Below, piece by piece: positions 27,268-36,121 of a stretch of 64,000 bases of DNA. The translations under genes were made by a program, and so were the position numbers. Within the stretch, counting starts at the first letter, position 1. The number at the start of each line of letters is the position of its first letter. The notes beneath the pieces were generated by a model. That model saw only the letters and a program-made list of their open reading frames with translations, had not been told where the DNA came from and made no database searches. The DNA lies in the NCBI RefSeq assembly GCF_000152945.2, contig NC_020830.1:744001-808000 (forward strand), in the 5' to 3' direction. The stretch is from Polaribacter sp. MED152 (GTDB taxonomy: Bacteria; Bacteroidota; Bacteroidia; Flavobacteriales; Flavobacteriaceae).

Positions 27268-27997
27268 GATTTTCTAAAAGTTTTATAGCTTTTTCTAAAT
27301 CTTCTGGTGTATCTATACCTATAGATTCTACAGATGTTTCTACCATTTTTATTTTTTTACCTATTTCTTGGTAACGAATAGCCTCAATTTTTTCAGCAGC
27401 TTCCAAAGGTGTAATTGGTGTATGATAAAAATCGATTAACGCTTGTTTTCTAAAAGCATAAACACCTTTATGTTTAAAGTATTTTACATCAACTGCATCA
27501 TCTCTATGATAAGGAATAACGCTTCTAGAAAAGTAAATAGCCATATTATTAACATCGGTAATTACCTTAACATTATTTGGATTCTCTATATCTTCCTTTT
27601 CTGTAATTTGAACTTTTAGTGAAGCCAAATCGACTTGTTTCTTAGCATCTTCTTTAAAAACTTGAATTAATTTAGTTAACGATTCTGTATCTATAAAGGG
27701 CTCATCTCCTTGCACATTTACAACGATATCTACATCCAAATCTAAAACAGCTTCAGCAATTCTGTCTGAGCCACATTCGTGCTCTTTTTTGCTCATAATT
27801 GCTTTTCCTTTTGCTTCTGTAATTGTGTTGTAAATAATATCTGAATCTGTAACTACAAAAACATCATCAAACAAATTTGTTTGTAAGGCTGCTTCATAGG
27901 TTCTTAAAATAACAGATTTACCACCTAAGTTTTTCATCAATTTACCTGGAAAACGAGACGCTTTATAACGTGCAGGAATCATTGCAATTGTATTCAT
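27260..27997 (-). CDS. kdsB: CMP-KDO synthetase (3-deoxy-manno-octulosonate cytidylyltransferase)
   Basis: The enzyme activates KDO with CTP for lipopolysaccharide inner core synthesis. The 245-residue product starts [19 protein letters not shown], the nucleotidyltransferase signature, and has N-V-Q-G-D-E-P-F near residue 95 and H-K-G-V-Y-A-F near 185. A TATCTTTG box (28026-28019) lies 21 bases upstream. It leads an operon with the HAD phosphatase and CAT-like genes. Confidence 0.95.
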   Translation of the reverse strand: MNTIAMIPARYKASRFPGKLMKNLGGKSVILRTYEAALQTNLFDDVFVVTDSDIIYNTITEAKGKAIMSKKEHECGSDRIAEAVLDLDVDIVVNVQGDEPFIDTESLTKLIQVFKEDAKKQVDLASLKVQITEKEDIENPNNVKVITDVNNMAIYFSRSVIPYHRDDAVDVKYFKHKGVYAFRKQALIDFYHTPITPLEAAEKIEAIRYQEIGKKIKMVETSVESIGIDTPEDLEKAIKLLENHE

Positions 27998-28068
27998 AGT
28001 CTACTTATAAAATATCATCAAAGATAATATTAAAATGGATAGCGTTAATTTTCAAGATATAAAAAATA

Positions 28069-28076
28069 TAATTTTG
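28069..28076 (+). promoter_or_regulatory. -7 box of the small membrane protein gene
   Basis: TAATTTTG matches TAnnTTTG and ends 24 bases before the ATG at 28101, the same spacing as at sucC, leuC and the gene at 22237. Confidence 0.45.
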
Positions 28077-28082
28077 AAGTGA

Positions 28083-28271
<189 letters not shown>

Positions 28272-28292
28272 TAATAAGTAACGCATATATAT

Positions 28293-28326
28293 AAAAGCCT
28301 AAAACTTAGTTTTAGGCTTTTTCTTT
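28293..28326 (+). terminator. terminator of the small membrane protein gene
   Basis: AAAAGCCTAAAAC and its complement around a TTAG loop form a long stem that ends in a run of T, 22 bases after the stop codon. Confidence 0.8.
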
Positions 28327-28422
28327 TTTAACAAAAATTGATTTTATAATTTATAAATTATTAAGTATTAATTTAAATAATGAATACTCCATTTTGAAAT
28401 TTAGATAAACTTCTTTTTTACG

Positions 28423-28430
28423 TATTTTTG
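28423..28430 (+). promoter_or_regulatory. -7 box of the first secreted paralogue
   Basis: TATTTTTG matches TAnnTTTG. An ATG at 28433 lies only 2 bases after the box, too close to be in the transcript, so a downstream start is implied. Confidence 0.5.
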
Positions 28431-28456
28431 TAATGTTTAATTTATTGGGGAGTAAA

Positions 28457-29374
28457 GTGAATAGCAACAGATTACTTTTTATTTTAATTCTTTTGTGCTG
28501 CATCAATTTATATGGTTCAGACAGAACATTATACGTAGATAATTTTAGCAATATTTTAGGCAACCCTGGTAAAGAAGATAAATTATTGCTTTTTGCAAAA
28601 CGAAATAACTTTAAAACTTTAATATTATATCAACTAAACAAGGTTGATAAACGTTGGTCTTTAACAGATGCTTCGAAAAACGGAATTTTAGCAGAGTTTA
28701 TTTCTAAAGCAAAAACCAAGTATAGTGTTCAAAATATTGGTGCTTCTGGTGAAAGTGCAACCTTTTTTACCAATAGAATAGATCCTTACAACAATACTAG
28801 AACTAAAAGCTCTGAAAAATTTGATATCTACAATTTAGAATTTGAATATTGGTCTAAAAATGCTTCTGGTGATGATGGCTATTATTGCGAAAATTACCTG
28901 AGAGATAACAACTTAGCATGTACAAGAACTGGCTCTTTTCAATATTTTGTAAATAATTTAAAAGAACTGAATTCTTTATCATCTAAAAACAAACACAACA
29001 TTAAGGTAGAAGCCTATTTAGCTTATTTTTCTAAAGAAGAAATGAAAGTAATTAACGAGTTGTGCGATCGTGTAATTATACATGGCTTTGGTAAAAATCC
29101 AAAAACAGCAATGAATTCAGCCACAAAAAGCCTAAAATTAATTATGAATTTAAATAGTAGTATTAAAACATCTATTTTACTTTCTACTAGAATGAATCAT
29201 ATGGGTTATTGGTTTAAGCATAATAGCTTAGGTAAAAGCGAATCTTTACTGTTTAAAGAAATGAATGGTAAAAGTCTTGAACTTAGAAAACAACTAAACT
29301 TAGATGGTTTTAGCTACCAAACTTATTCTTACTTAGAAAAGGCCATAAGCTATTATTCTTACAGTCAAAACTAA
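28457..29374 (+). CDS. secreted protein of unknown function, tandem paralogue A
   Basis: The product from the GTG at 28457 is 305 residues with a clean signal peptide (N-R-L-L-F-I-L-I-L-L-C-C-I-N). An ATG at 28433 is possible but sits 2 bases after a -7 box. The mature part alternates strand-like and helical segments (F-K-T-L-I-L-Y, F-D-I-Y-N-L-E-F-E-Y-W, I-K-V-E-A-Y-L-A, C-D-R-V-I-I-H-G-F-G, D-G-F-S-Y-Q-T-Y), which suggests a TIM barrel with acidic residues on one strand. Two Cys in Y-Y-C-E-N-Y-L-R and N-L-A-C are shared with the next gene. Family not recognised. Confidence 0.6.
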   Translation: MNSNRLLFILILLCCINLYGSDRTLYVDNFSNILGNPGKEDKLLLFAKRNNFKTLILYQLNKVDKRWSLTDASKNGILAEFISKAKTKYSVQNIGASGESATFFTNRIDPYNNTRTKSSEKFDIYNLEFEYWSKNASGDDGYYCENYLRDNNLACTRTGSFQYFVNNLKELNSLSSKNKHNIKVEAYLAYFSKEEMKVINELCDRVIIHGFGKNPKTAMNSATKSLKLIMNLNSSIKTSILLSTRMNHMGYWFKHNSLGKSESLLFKEMNGKSLELRKQLNLDGFSYQTYSYLEKAISYYSYSQN

Positions 29375-29547
29375 CCTTTATCAACTTTCTAATCATTTAA
29401 AAATTTCGCAAAGTCGAAAAAGTTTTCGGTTCACAATTAAAAAAATCTCCTATTATTTTGATATTTAGTTAATTATGACTATTTTTAACTAGATCTATTA
29501 ATGTGTATTAATATATCAAGCCAAAAATTAATTACATCCCCCACATT

Positions 29548-30477
29548 ATGTACACTAAAAAAAGTATTCTTCTTCTTTTATTGATATCATTATCAATTCC
29601 AATATTTTCTCAAGAACGCATTCTATACGTAGATAGTTTTAAATCTATTTTGGGTAATGAGAAAAAAGAAATTAAATTACTCAACTTTGCTAAAGAAAAT
29701 AATTTTTCTAGTTTAATTTTATATGAATTAGATAAGATTGATAAAAAACTATTTCACTTAGCAGATAATACTAAAAATTCAGTTCTTGTAGATTTTATGG
29801 TGAAAGCCAGAAAATTTTATGGAATTAAAGAAATCGCTGCTTCTGGAGAAAGTGGAGGGTTCTTTGTGGATGAAATTGCACCTTACAATGCAGGTAGAAC
29901 AGACCCTAATGAAAAGTTTGATGTTTATAATTTAGAATATGAATATTGGAAATACGACTCTTCTAATTTAGGAGGATATTATTGTGAAAGCTACTTAAGA
30001 AAAAACGGAATACCTTGTAATAGAGAAGGTAGTTACAACTACTATAAAGAATCGCTTTCTATAATGGAATTGCTTGCTGAAGAAAGTGATACCAAAATTA
30101 AAACTGAAGCGTATTTAGGCAATTTTAAATCTAGTGAAATTAATAAAATAAGCAAACACACAGATCGAATTTTAATAAGTGGTTATGCCAATACTCCAGA
30201 AAACAGTTTTACAGTAGTAAAAAAACTAATAAAACTTATTGCAAACTGTGAATGTAAACCAGAAGTTTCTGTTATTTTTTCTTCTGAAGTAGAATATATG
30301 AAGGGTTACCTAAATTACCATTCTTTAGATGTTATTGAAGAAAAGTTCATTAATGAAATGAAAAAAAATAATCTTTATAACAAAGTTAATCTTGTAGGTT
30401 TTACTTACTACAACTATTCTTACTTAGAAGATGCAGTAGAAAATGAAACTTTTAGAAGAACGGGTATTAGAAAGTAA
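29548..30477 (+). CDS. secreted protein of unknown function, tandem paralogue B
   Basis: The 309-residue protein parallels the preceding gene along its whole length: same signal-peptide layout (ending I-F-S-Q), R-I-L-Y-V-D-S-F, A-A-S-G-E-S-G, F-D-V-Y-N-L-E-Y-E-Y-W, Y-Y-C-E-S-Y-L-R and the final Y-S-Y-L-E-D-A. The strand-helix rhythm and conserved E-x-E-x-W suggest a glycosidase-like TIM barrel, but the family is not recognised and catalysis is not shown. The gene has its own leader, with CCCCCA 9 bases before the ATG. Confidence 0.65.
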   Translation: MYTKKSILLLLLISLSIPIFSQERILYVDSFKSILGNEKKEIKLLNFAKENNFSSLILYELDKIDKKLFHLADNTKNSVLVDFMVKARKFYGIKEIAASGESGGFFVDEIAPYNAGRTDPNEKFDVYNLEYEYWKYDSSNLGGYYCESYLRKNGIPCNREGSYNYYKESLSIMELLAEESDTKIKTEAYLGNFKSSEINKISKHTDRILISGYANTPENSFTVVKKLIKLIANCECKPEVSVIFSSEVEYMKGYLNYHSLDVIEEKFINEMKKNNLYNKVNLVGFTYYNYSYLEDAVENETFRRTGIRK

Positions 30478-30483
30478 AATTAT

Positions 30484-30897
30484 TTATTCACCAGAATAAC
30501 TCACAAAATTTCTAGGCGTTTCGTAAAGTGTAATCTTCAGCTCTAAGTCAGTTGGTAAATGCTTTCTAAGCTTATCATAAGTTACAACACAGATGTTTTC
30601 TGCTGTCGGATTTAATTCTTGAAATTCTGGAACTTCAACATTCAAATTTTTATGATCAAAACATTCTTCAATTTCAGATTTAATAAGGTTTTTCAGAATT
30701 CCTAAATCATAAACGTAGCCTGTTTCTTTATTAATTTCTCCAGTTAAAGAAACAATTAATTCATAATTATGCCCATGAAAGTTAGGATTGCTACACTTAT
30801 TAAAAACATCAAAATTTTTCTCATCAGACCAATCTTTTCTGTATAAACGATGTGCAGCATTAAAATGTGCTTTTCTGTGAACTGTAACTTTAGGCAT
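30484..30897 (-). CDS. queD: 6-pyruvoyl-tetrahydropterin synthase / QueD family
   Basis: The 137-residue protein has PTPS-family motifs: H-F-N-A-A-H-R-L (first zinc His), C-S-N-P-N-F-H-G-H-N-Y (catalytic Cys and two zinc His), and a D-H-K-N-L-N segment near 85. In bacteria, members usually make 6-carboxytetrahydropterin for queuosine (QueD), which fits the presence of tgt, though pterin synthesis is possible. The gene overlaps idi by 8 bases, so the two are co-translated. Confidence 0.85.
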   Translation of the reverse strand: MPKVTVHRKAHFNAAHRLYRKDWSDEKNFDVFNKCSNPNFHGHNYELIVSLTGEINKETGYVYDLGILKNLIKSEIEECFDHKNLNVEVPEFQELNPTAENICVVTYDKLRKHLPTDLELKITLYETPRNFVSYSGE

Positions 30898-31408
30898 TAG
30901 TTAGTCTTTTATAAGATTCTTTAAAAATTATTTTAAACCACTCAGTATAAATCTCAGGGTTTTGCTCAATTTCACTCTTAACATCCTCTAATTGCATCCA
31001 TTTATAAGCTGCAACCTCATCTTCGTTAATAACTGGTTTATCTTCATATTTACCAATTAACACATGATCTAATTCGTGTTCGGTTAAACCATTATCAAAA
31101 GGCGCCTTATAAATAAATGAAAACACTTCTTTTAATTCTGTTGTAAAACCCATTTCTTCTTGTAATCTTCTTCTACCAGCTTCAACATTGCTCTCTCCTA
31201 CTCTTTGATGAGAGCAGCAGGTATTGGTCCATAACAAAGGCGAATGGTATTTATGTGCTGCCCTTTGTTGCAACATTAACTCACCTTTTTCATTAAATAC
31301 AAATACTGAAAACGCTCTATGTAAAAGGGCTTTTTCATGGGCTTCCATTTTGGGCATTGTGCCAATTTGATTGTCGTCTTTATCAACTAAAATCACTTGT
31401 TCTTCCAT
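30890..31408 (-). CDS. idi: isopentenyl-diphosphate delta-isomerase, type 1
   Basis: This Nudix-fold enzyme interconverts isopentenyl and dimethylallyl diphosphate in isoprenoid synthesis. The 172-residue product has T-N-T-C-C-S-H-Q-R with the catalytic Cys, the Nudix-like R-R-L-Q-E-E-M-G helix, and Y-K-A-P-F-D-N-G-L-T-E-H-E-L-D-H with metal and catalytic Glu residues. The ATG is exactly 6 bases after a TATATTTG box, a likely leaderless start. queD follows with an 8-base overlap. Confidence 0.93.
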   Translation of the reverse strand: MEEQVILVDKDDNQIGTMPKMEAHEKALLHRAFSVFVFNEKGELMLQQRAAHKYHSPLLWTNTCCSHQRVGESNVEAGRRRLQEEMGFTTELKEVFSFIYKAPFDNGLTEHELDHVLIGKYEDKPVINEDEVAAYKWMQLEDVKSEIEQNPEIYTEWFKIIFKESYKRLTNA

Positions 31409-31414
31409 ATGTTA

Positions 31415-31422
31415 CAAATATA
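31415..31422 (-). promoter_or_regulatory. -7 box of idi-queD, 6 bases from the ATG
   Basis: TATATTTG on the minus strand ends 6 bases before the idi ATG. The spacing matches tgt, the MBL gene and egtB. Confidence 0.55.
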
Positions 31423-31497
31423 CTGCAATCATAATCCTTAAAAAACTAAACTTTTTATAAAATCATCAAATATTTCTATTCTTTTATTTTGATGATT

Positions 31498-31505
31498 TAT
31501 ATTTG
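31498..31505 (+). promoter_or_regulatory. -7 box of the lipoprotein cyclophilin gene
   Basis: TATATTTG matches TAnnTTTG and lies 26 bases before the TTG start at 31532. It is divergent from the idi promoter. Confidence 0.45.
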
Positions 31506-31531
31506 AAGCTGATTCTTCAAATTCAAACAAA

Positions 31532-32227
31532 TTGAAATTTATTTTTAGACTTTCTTTAATTGCATTTGCCATTTTCTTATATCAGTGCAACTCAGCTCCT
31601 AAACAGAAAAACAAGTTAGAAGAAAAAAAGCAGGTTAAAATAAAAAAGAAAGAAGAAGAAAAAGTCGTCAAAGCTTGGGACAGCCTAAATAGATTTAATG
31701 CTGAAGCTTTTTTAACAGCATATGGCAAAGAGAATCCAGAAACTAAAGTTATTATTAAAACCAAGTTTGGCGATATAAAACTGCGCTTGTATGAAGATGT
31801 ACCCATTCATAGAGCCAATTTTATTTTTCTAACAAAAATCAAATACTTTAATACCACTGTAATTTATAGAGTTGCCAAAAACTTTGTAATTCAAGGAGGT
31901 AATTCAGACAATTTGTACACGCAAAAACAGCGAAGAAAATATGGTAACTATTTGCTTGAACCAGAATTTCGCAAACATAGAAAGCACAAATATGGGGCCT
32001 TAGCTGCTGCTAGACAATGGGAAAATAATCCAAACAAACTCTCTAGTCCATTCGAATTTTACATGGTGCACAAAAGAAATGGTGCACATCATTTAGATAA
32101 TGAACACACTGTTTTTGGAGAAGTTATCTCTGGCTTTGACACCTTAGATAAAATATCTAAAGTAAAAGTGGGTGTAGATGAATGGCCTGTAGATGATATT
32201 CCAATGACCATTGAAATTTTAGATTAG
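31532..32227 (+). CDS. lipoprotein cyclophilin-type peptidyl-prolyl isomerase
   Basis: The 231-residue protein has a lipoprotein signal (L-Y-Q-C lipobox, Cys near residue 19), a Lys/Glu-rich linker (25-50), and a cyclophilin domain from about 72 (I-K-T-K-F-G-D-I-K-L-R-L-Y), with V-I-Q-G-G-N near 118 and H-T-V-F-G-E near 190. The start is TTG at 31532, just before the K-F-I-F-R signal; no ATG is nearby. It is expected in the periplasm or outer membrane as a folding helper. It overlaps the convergent gene by 4 bases. Confidence 0.88.
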   Translation: MKFIFRLSLIAFAIFLYQCNSAPKQKNKLEEKKQVKIKKKEEEKVVKAWDSLNRFNAEAFLTAYGKENPETKVIIKTKFGDIKLRLYEDVPIHRANFIFLTKIKYFNTTVIYRVAKNFVIQGGNSDNLYTQKQRRKYGNYLLEPEFRKHRKHKYGALAAARQWENNPNKLSSPFEFYMVHKRNGAHHLDNEHTVFGEVISGFDTLDKISKVKVGVDEWPVDDIPMTIEILD

Positions 32228-32817
32228 TCGTTTTCGATTACTTTATTTAAAACTTCTTGAGGCAGTAATTTACTTATAATTTCAAGCTTTAAATTATCGA
32301 TGGCTAAATATTTCCAATCCGTTTCTCCATCATAAGAAATACTTACAATAGTTTGATTAACTATTACATTAAAAAATTTAGTTTTCTCATCAAACTTAAC
32401 GTTTTCACTTCCATATTGCTGCTCAAAATTTAATTTCAGAGCATACAATAATCTATCATCTAAACCTAAAGCCTTGTTATCATCTCCTAAAACTCTAATT
32501 CTTTGATTACCTGTAATCTTTAGAATAGCATAAAACTTGTTCTTTACCTGAAAAACATCTGAAATATCTAAAACCTTTGGAAGATCAGAATCAATTTGCA
32601 TTTTAGGATTGTTAAAGGTAGCCTCCATTACTGATACTAATTGTTCTTTTGGTACAATCTCAAAAAGCTCTTCTGCTGTAAATTCTAATGATTTTTCAAA
32701 TTCTTTATCTAACAAGGCTTGTTGCATTTTAATAAATCGCTCTTTAATCAATTTATTTTGAGCATTTATTGATGCAATACTTAAAAACAAAAAGGCAAAT
32801 AAAAATACTTTTTTCAT
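32224..32817 (-). CDS. secreted protein of unknown function
   Basis: The 197-residue protein has a signal peptide (M-K-K-V-F-L-F-A-F-L-F, cleaved near I-N-A-Q) and an alpha-plus-beta mature part with F-E-K-S-L-E-F-T-A-E-E-L-F-E and K-F-Y-A-I-L-K-I-T-G. It has no lipobox or sorting domain. It resembles periplasmic proteins of flavobacteria without an assigned role. Its last bases overlap the end of the cyclophilin lipoprotein gene; it is otherwise alone. Confidence 0.65.
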   Translation of the reverse strand: MKKVFLFAFLFLSIASINAQNKLIKERFIKMQQALLDKEFEKSLEFTAEELFEIVPKEQLVSVMEATFNNPKMQIDSDLPKVLDISDVFQVKNKFYAILKITGNQRIRVLGDDNKALGLDDRLLYALKLNFEQQYGSENVKFDEKTKFFNVIVNQTIVSISYDGETDWKYLAIDNLKLEIISKLLPQEVLNKVIEND

Positions 32818-32885
32818 GTGTTTTAGCTTATAAAATCGGCCAAAGATATAAAATTAAACATACAATACATTTGAAATACTTATCA

Positions 32886-32916
32886 TTGACAATTGACTTT
32901 GTAAAATGTATCTTTG
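32886..32916 (+). promoter_or_regulatory. promoter of prfC (TTG and TATCTTTG)
   Basis: TTG (32886-32888), a 20-base spacer and TATCTTTG (32909-32916) form a standard Bacteroidota promoter 17 bases before the prfC ATG. Confidence 0.65.
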
Positions 32917-32933
32917 CACCTCAAATTTTGTAA

Positions 32934-34526
32934 ATGAGTTTTTTAAAGGAGATAGCACGTAGAAGAACATTTGGTATAATTTCGCATCCAGATGCTGGTA
33001 AAACTACCTTAACAGAAAAGTTACTTTTATTTGGGGGTGCTATTCAAGAAGCAGGTGCTGTAAAAAATAATAAAATTAAAAAAGGTGCTACTTCAGATTT
33101 TATGGAGATTGAGCGCCAAAGAGGTATATCTGTTGCCACATCTGTTCTTGCTTTTATCTATAAAGACAAAAAAATAAACATATTAGATACTCCTGGTCAC
33201 AAAGATTTTGCAGAAGATACTTTTAGAACGCTAACTGCTGTAGATAGTGTAATTGTAGTTATTGATGTTGCAAAAGGTGTTGAGCCGCAAACCGAAAAAT
33301 TAGTTGAAGTATGTAGAATGAGAAGCATACCAATGTTGGTTTTTATCAACAAGTTGGATAGAGAAGGAAAAGATGCTTTTGATTTATTAGACGAAGTTGA
33401 ACAAAAATTAGGTTTACGAGTAACACCAATGAGTTTCCCAATAGGAATGGGTTATGATTTTAAAGGGATTTACAACATTTGGGAAAAAAAATTAAACTTA
33501 TTTTCTGGTGATAACAAACAAACCATTTCTGAAGGAATTGAGTTTGATGATTTATCGAATCCAGATTTAGATAAAGCCGTTGGTGAAAATGCTGCAAATA
33601 AGCTTCGTGAGGAAATTGAACTGATTAGTGAAGTTTATCCTGAATTTAATCAGGAAGAATATTTAAAAGGAGAATTGCAACCAGTTTTCTTTGGTTCTGC
33701 CTTAAATAATTTTGGTGTTAAAGAGTTGTTAGATGCATTTATAGAAATTGCACCTTCTCCTCAACCTAAAAAAGCAGAAGAACGTTTAGTAGACTCTAAA
33801 GAAAATAAAATGACTGGTTTTGTGTTTAAAATTCATGCAAACATGGATCCTAAGCACAGAGATAGATTAGCGTTTATAAAAGTCGTTTCTGGAACTTTTA
33901 AAAGAAACTCTCCTTATTTACATGTTAGAAATGGAAAAAAGGTAAAATTTTCTAGTCCGAATGCATTTTTTGCAGAAAAGAAAGAAATTGTAGATGAGTC
34001 TTATCCTGGAGATATTGTAGGTATTCATGATACAGGAAACTTTAAAATAGGTGATACCTTAACTGAAGGAGAAGATTTAAACTTTAGAGGTATACCTAGT
34101 TTTTCACCTGAACATTTTAGATATGTAAATAATGCAGACCCAATGAAATCTAAACAATTGTATAAAGGTTTAGATCAATTGATGGATGAAGGTGTAGCCC
34201 AATTATTTATTCTAGAAATGAATGGTAGAAGAGTTATTGGTACAGTTGGTGCTCTGCAATTTGAAGTAATTCAATATCGATTAGAACATGAATATGGAGC
34301 AAAATGTACCTACGAAAACTTGAGTGTACATAAAGCTTGTTGGGTAGAACCAAAAGATGCTAAAAGCGAAGAGTTTAAAGAATTTAAAAGAGTAAAACAA
34401 CGTTATCTAGCAAAAGACAAACAAGGTCAGTTGGTGTTTTTAGCAGATTCAGCTTTCACCATTCAAATGACGCAAAGCAAATTTCCGAATGTAAAATTGC
34501 ATTTTACAAGTGAATTTAAAGACTAA
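32934..34526 (+). CDS. prfC: peptide chain release factor 3
   Basis: RF3 is the translational GTPase that removes RF1/RF2 from ribosomes after termination. The 530-residue product has G1 S-H-P-D-A-G-K-T-T-L near residue 17, an R-G-I-S-V switch I segment, G3 D-T-P-G-H near 85, G4 N-K-L-D near 140, and the RF3 C-terminal region beginning V-N-N-A-D-P-M-K. It differs from EF-G by its shorter length. It is followed after 6 bases by a beta-barrel-like gene. Confidence 0.97.
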   Translation: MSFLKEIARRRTFGIISHPDAGKTTLTEKLLLFGGAIQEAGAVKNNKIKKGATSDFMEIERQRGISVATSVLAFIYKDKKINILDTPGHKDFAEDTFRTLTAVDSVIVVIDVAKGVEPQTEKLVEVCRMRSIPMLVFINKLDREGKDAFDLLDEVEQKLGLRVTPMSFPIGMGYDFKGIYNIWEKKLNLFSGDNKQTISEGIEFDDLSNPDLDKAVGENAANKLREEIELISEVYPEFNQEEYLKGELQPVFFGSALNNFGVKELLDAFIEIAPSPQPKKAEERLVDSKENKMTGFVFKIHANMDPKHRDRLAFIKVVSGTFKRNSPYLHVRNGKKVKFSSPNAFFAEKKEIVDESYPGDIVGIHDTGNFKIGDTLTEGEDLNFRGIPSFSPEHFRYVNNADPMKSKQLYKGLDQLMDEGVAQLFILEMNGRRVIGTVGALQFEVIQYRLEHEYGAKCTYENLSVHKACWVEPKDAKSEEFKEFKRVKQRYLAKDKQGQLVFLADSAFTIQMTQSKFPNVKLHFTSEFKD

Positions 34527-34532
34527 TATTTT

Positions 34533-36101
34533 ATGAAAAAACTGCTATTTATATTATGTATTATTAGTTCTTTAAACGGACAGTCACAAGAATTCAATTT
34601 ATCTAATTTACAAGGTAAAGAACTAAATAATAATATTCGTTTAAATTACATTTTAGTTAATCAACCTGTAGATAAAGTTAGCTACGCATTAGAACCTACA
34701 ATGGGTTTTGTTGGGTTAAACTATAACATTCCTTTAAACGATTGGTTATATACTGGTGCAGGTTTTCATACTGCTATTACAGGAGATCAAGGTGGATTGT
34801 TTACTTTAGGTGTAAACTTAGGGGTAAATTTTCCTTTGTATAAAAATCTTTATTTTGATGCTAGCGTTCACTTTGGTGGTGGTGGTGGTTATAGAAGTTT
34901 AGTAAATGGTGGTGGAATTATTTATCCTAATGCTGGTTTACAATACAAAACTGATAAATTTTCTTTCGGAGTTCAATATGGATATGTAAACTTTTTTACA
35001 GGAATTCAAAAAAGTGATAATGTATCTTTCTTTATAGAAATTCCGACAACTATTAGAACTAGTTCTTACGCAAATTCTCACAAAACATATACTGTAGATG
35101 GTTTAGAAGAAGATGAATTTTGGCAAAAACCTGCAGTTAAAAGCGTTCAGCAAATTACTTTTGATTATTTCTTTCCTGTTGGTAATTCAAGAACAGATGC
35201 AAGCACTAACCCAAGATATCAGCAAATAGATAATACTTTATCTATATTAGGGTTTGAATATCAGAGATATTTAACTGATGATACTTTTATCTACGCACAT
35301 GTAGATGCAATGTATTCAGGTTTAACAGCTGGTTTTATGGATTTGTTTTTTGGAGTTGGAAAAAACTTTATAGAAACAAAGTATGTAAATTTCTTTGCAA
35401 AAATGGGTATTGGAGCTGCTGGAGGTAGAATTTTTCCTGAAGGTGGTTTAACTGCTTACCCAAATGCAGGTGCAGATATAAGAATTACAGACAAGTTTGG
35501 TTTAAGCGTTCATGGTGGATATCACAGATCTATAGGTGGTGTTGCTAGTTTTCAAGCATATACTGCTGGCTTTAGTTTAAAATACTATGGCTTAAGTGGT
35601 GGTGTTACAGATCCTTTTACAAACGAACGTGCTAAAACAATTAGAGCACAGGGCATCCAAATTATAGCCCAAAATCAAACTTATTTTGATGTTGCTAAAT
35701 TCGGAATTCCAGATAGCGACTTACAGTTAATAGGTATTAAAATTTTATACGACATTAACAAAAGATTTTATTTAGCAGGTGAAGCTTCATTTGCTTACGA
35801 AGGCGAATCTGGAGGATATGCTCATGGAGTATTTGGTTTGGGTGTAAAAAGTAATAAATTCTTTAACGAAAAAGTCTCTACCTTTTTAGAAATGTCTGCA
35901 GGTGTTGCAGGTGGTGGACGTGTAGATTCTGGAGAAGGTATTTTAGTAAGACCAACTGCTGGTATAAACTATCATGTAAATAATGATTTATCATTTCATG
36001 TTTCTGGAGGACAAATGTGGTCTCCATTTGGAAATGTAAACTCAACAAACATAAATATTGGTTTAGCTTATGGCTTATCAATTTTAAATGCAAAAAAATA
36101 A
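34533..36101 (+). CDS. secreted outer-membrane beta-barrel-like protein
   Basis: The 522-residue protein has a signal peptide (to about L-N-G-Q-S-Q) and then many short amphipathic strands with Gly turns, such as G-G-G-G-G-Y, S-F-G-V-Q-Y-G-Y-V, G-I-G-A-A-G-G and S-V-H-G-G-Y. This is typical of outer-membrane barrels of Bacteroidota. Two similar Gly-rich halves (about 60-180 and 230-350) suggest internal duplication. No plug domain or known family motif is seen. It is probably co-transcribed with prfC and the immunophilin gene. Confidence 0.65.
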   Translation: MKKLLFILCIISSLNGQSQEFNLSNLQGKELNNNIRLNYILVNQPVDKVSYALEPTMGFVGLNYNIPLNDWLYTGAGFHTAITGDQGGLFTLGVNLGVNFPLYKNLYFDASVHFGGGGGYRSLVNGGGIIYPNAGLQYKTDKFSFGVQYGYVNFFTGIQKSDNVSFFIEIPTTIRTSSYANSHKTYTVDGLEEDEFWQKPAVKSVQQITFDYFFPVGNSRTDASTNPRYQQIDNTLSILGFEYQRYLTDDTFIYAHVDAMYSGLTAGFMDLFFGVGKNFIETKYVNFFAKMGIGAAGGRIFPEGGLTAYPNAGADIRITDKFGLSVHGGYHRSIGGVASFQAYTAGFSLKYYGLSGGVTDPFTNERAKTIRAQGIQIIAQNQTYFDVAKFGIPDSDLQLIGIKILYDINKRFYLAGEASFAYEGESGGYAHGVFGLGVKSNKFFNEKVSTFLEMSAGVAGGGRVDSGEGILVRPTAGINYHVNNDLSFHVSGGQMWSPFGNVNSTNINIGLAYGLSILNAKK

Positions 36102-36121
36102 AAACGATTAAACAAGTAACA

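Noticed and set aside
28351..28563. Leftward 70-codon frame over the start of paralogue A
   Set aside because: It covers the promoter and signal-peptide coding region of the rightward gene and has low-complexity, Lys/Leu-rich content with no homology signal.
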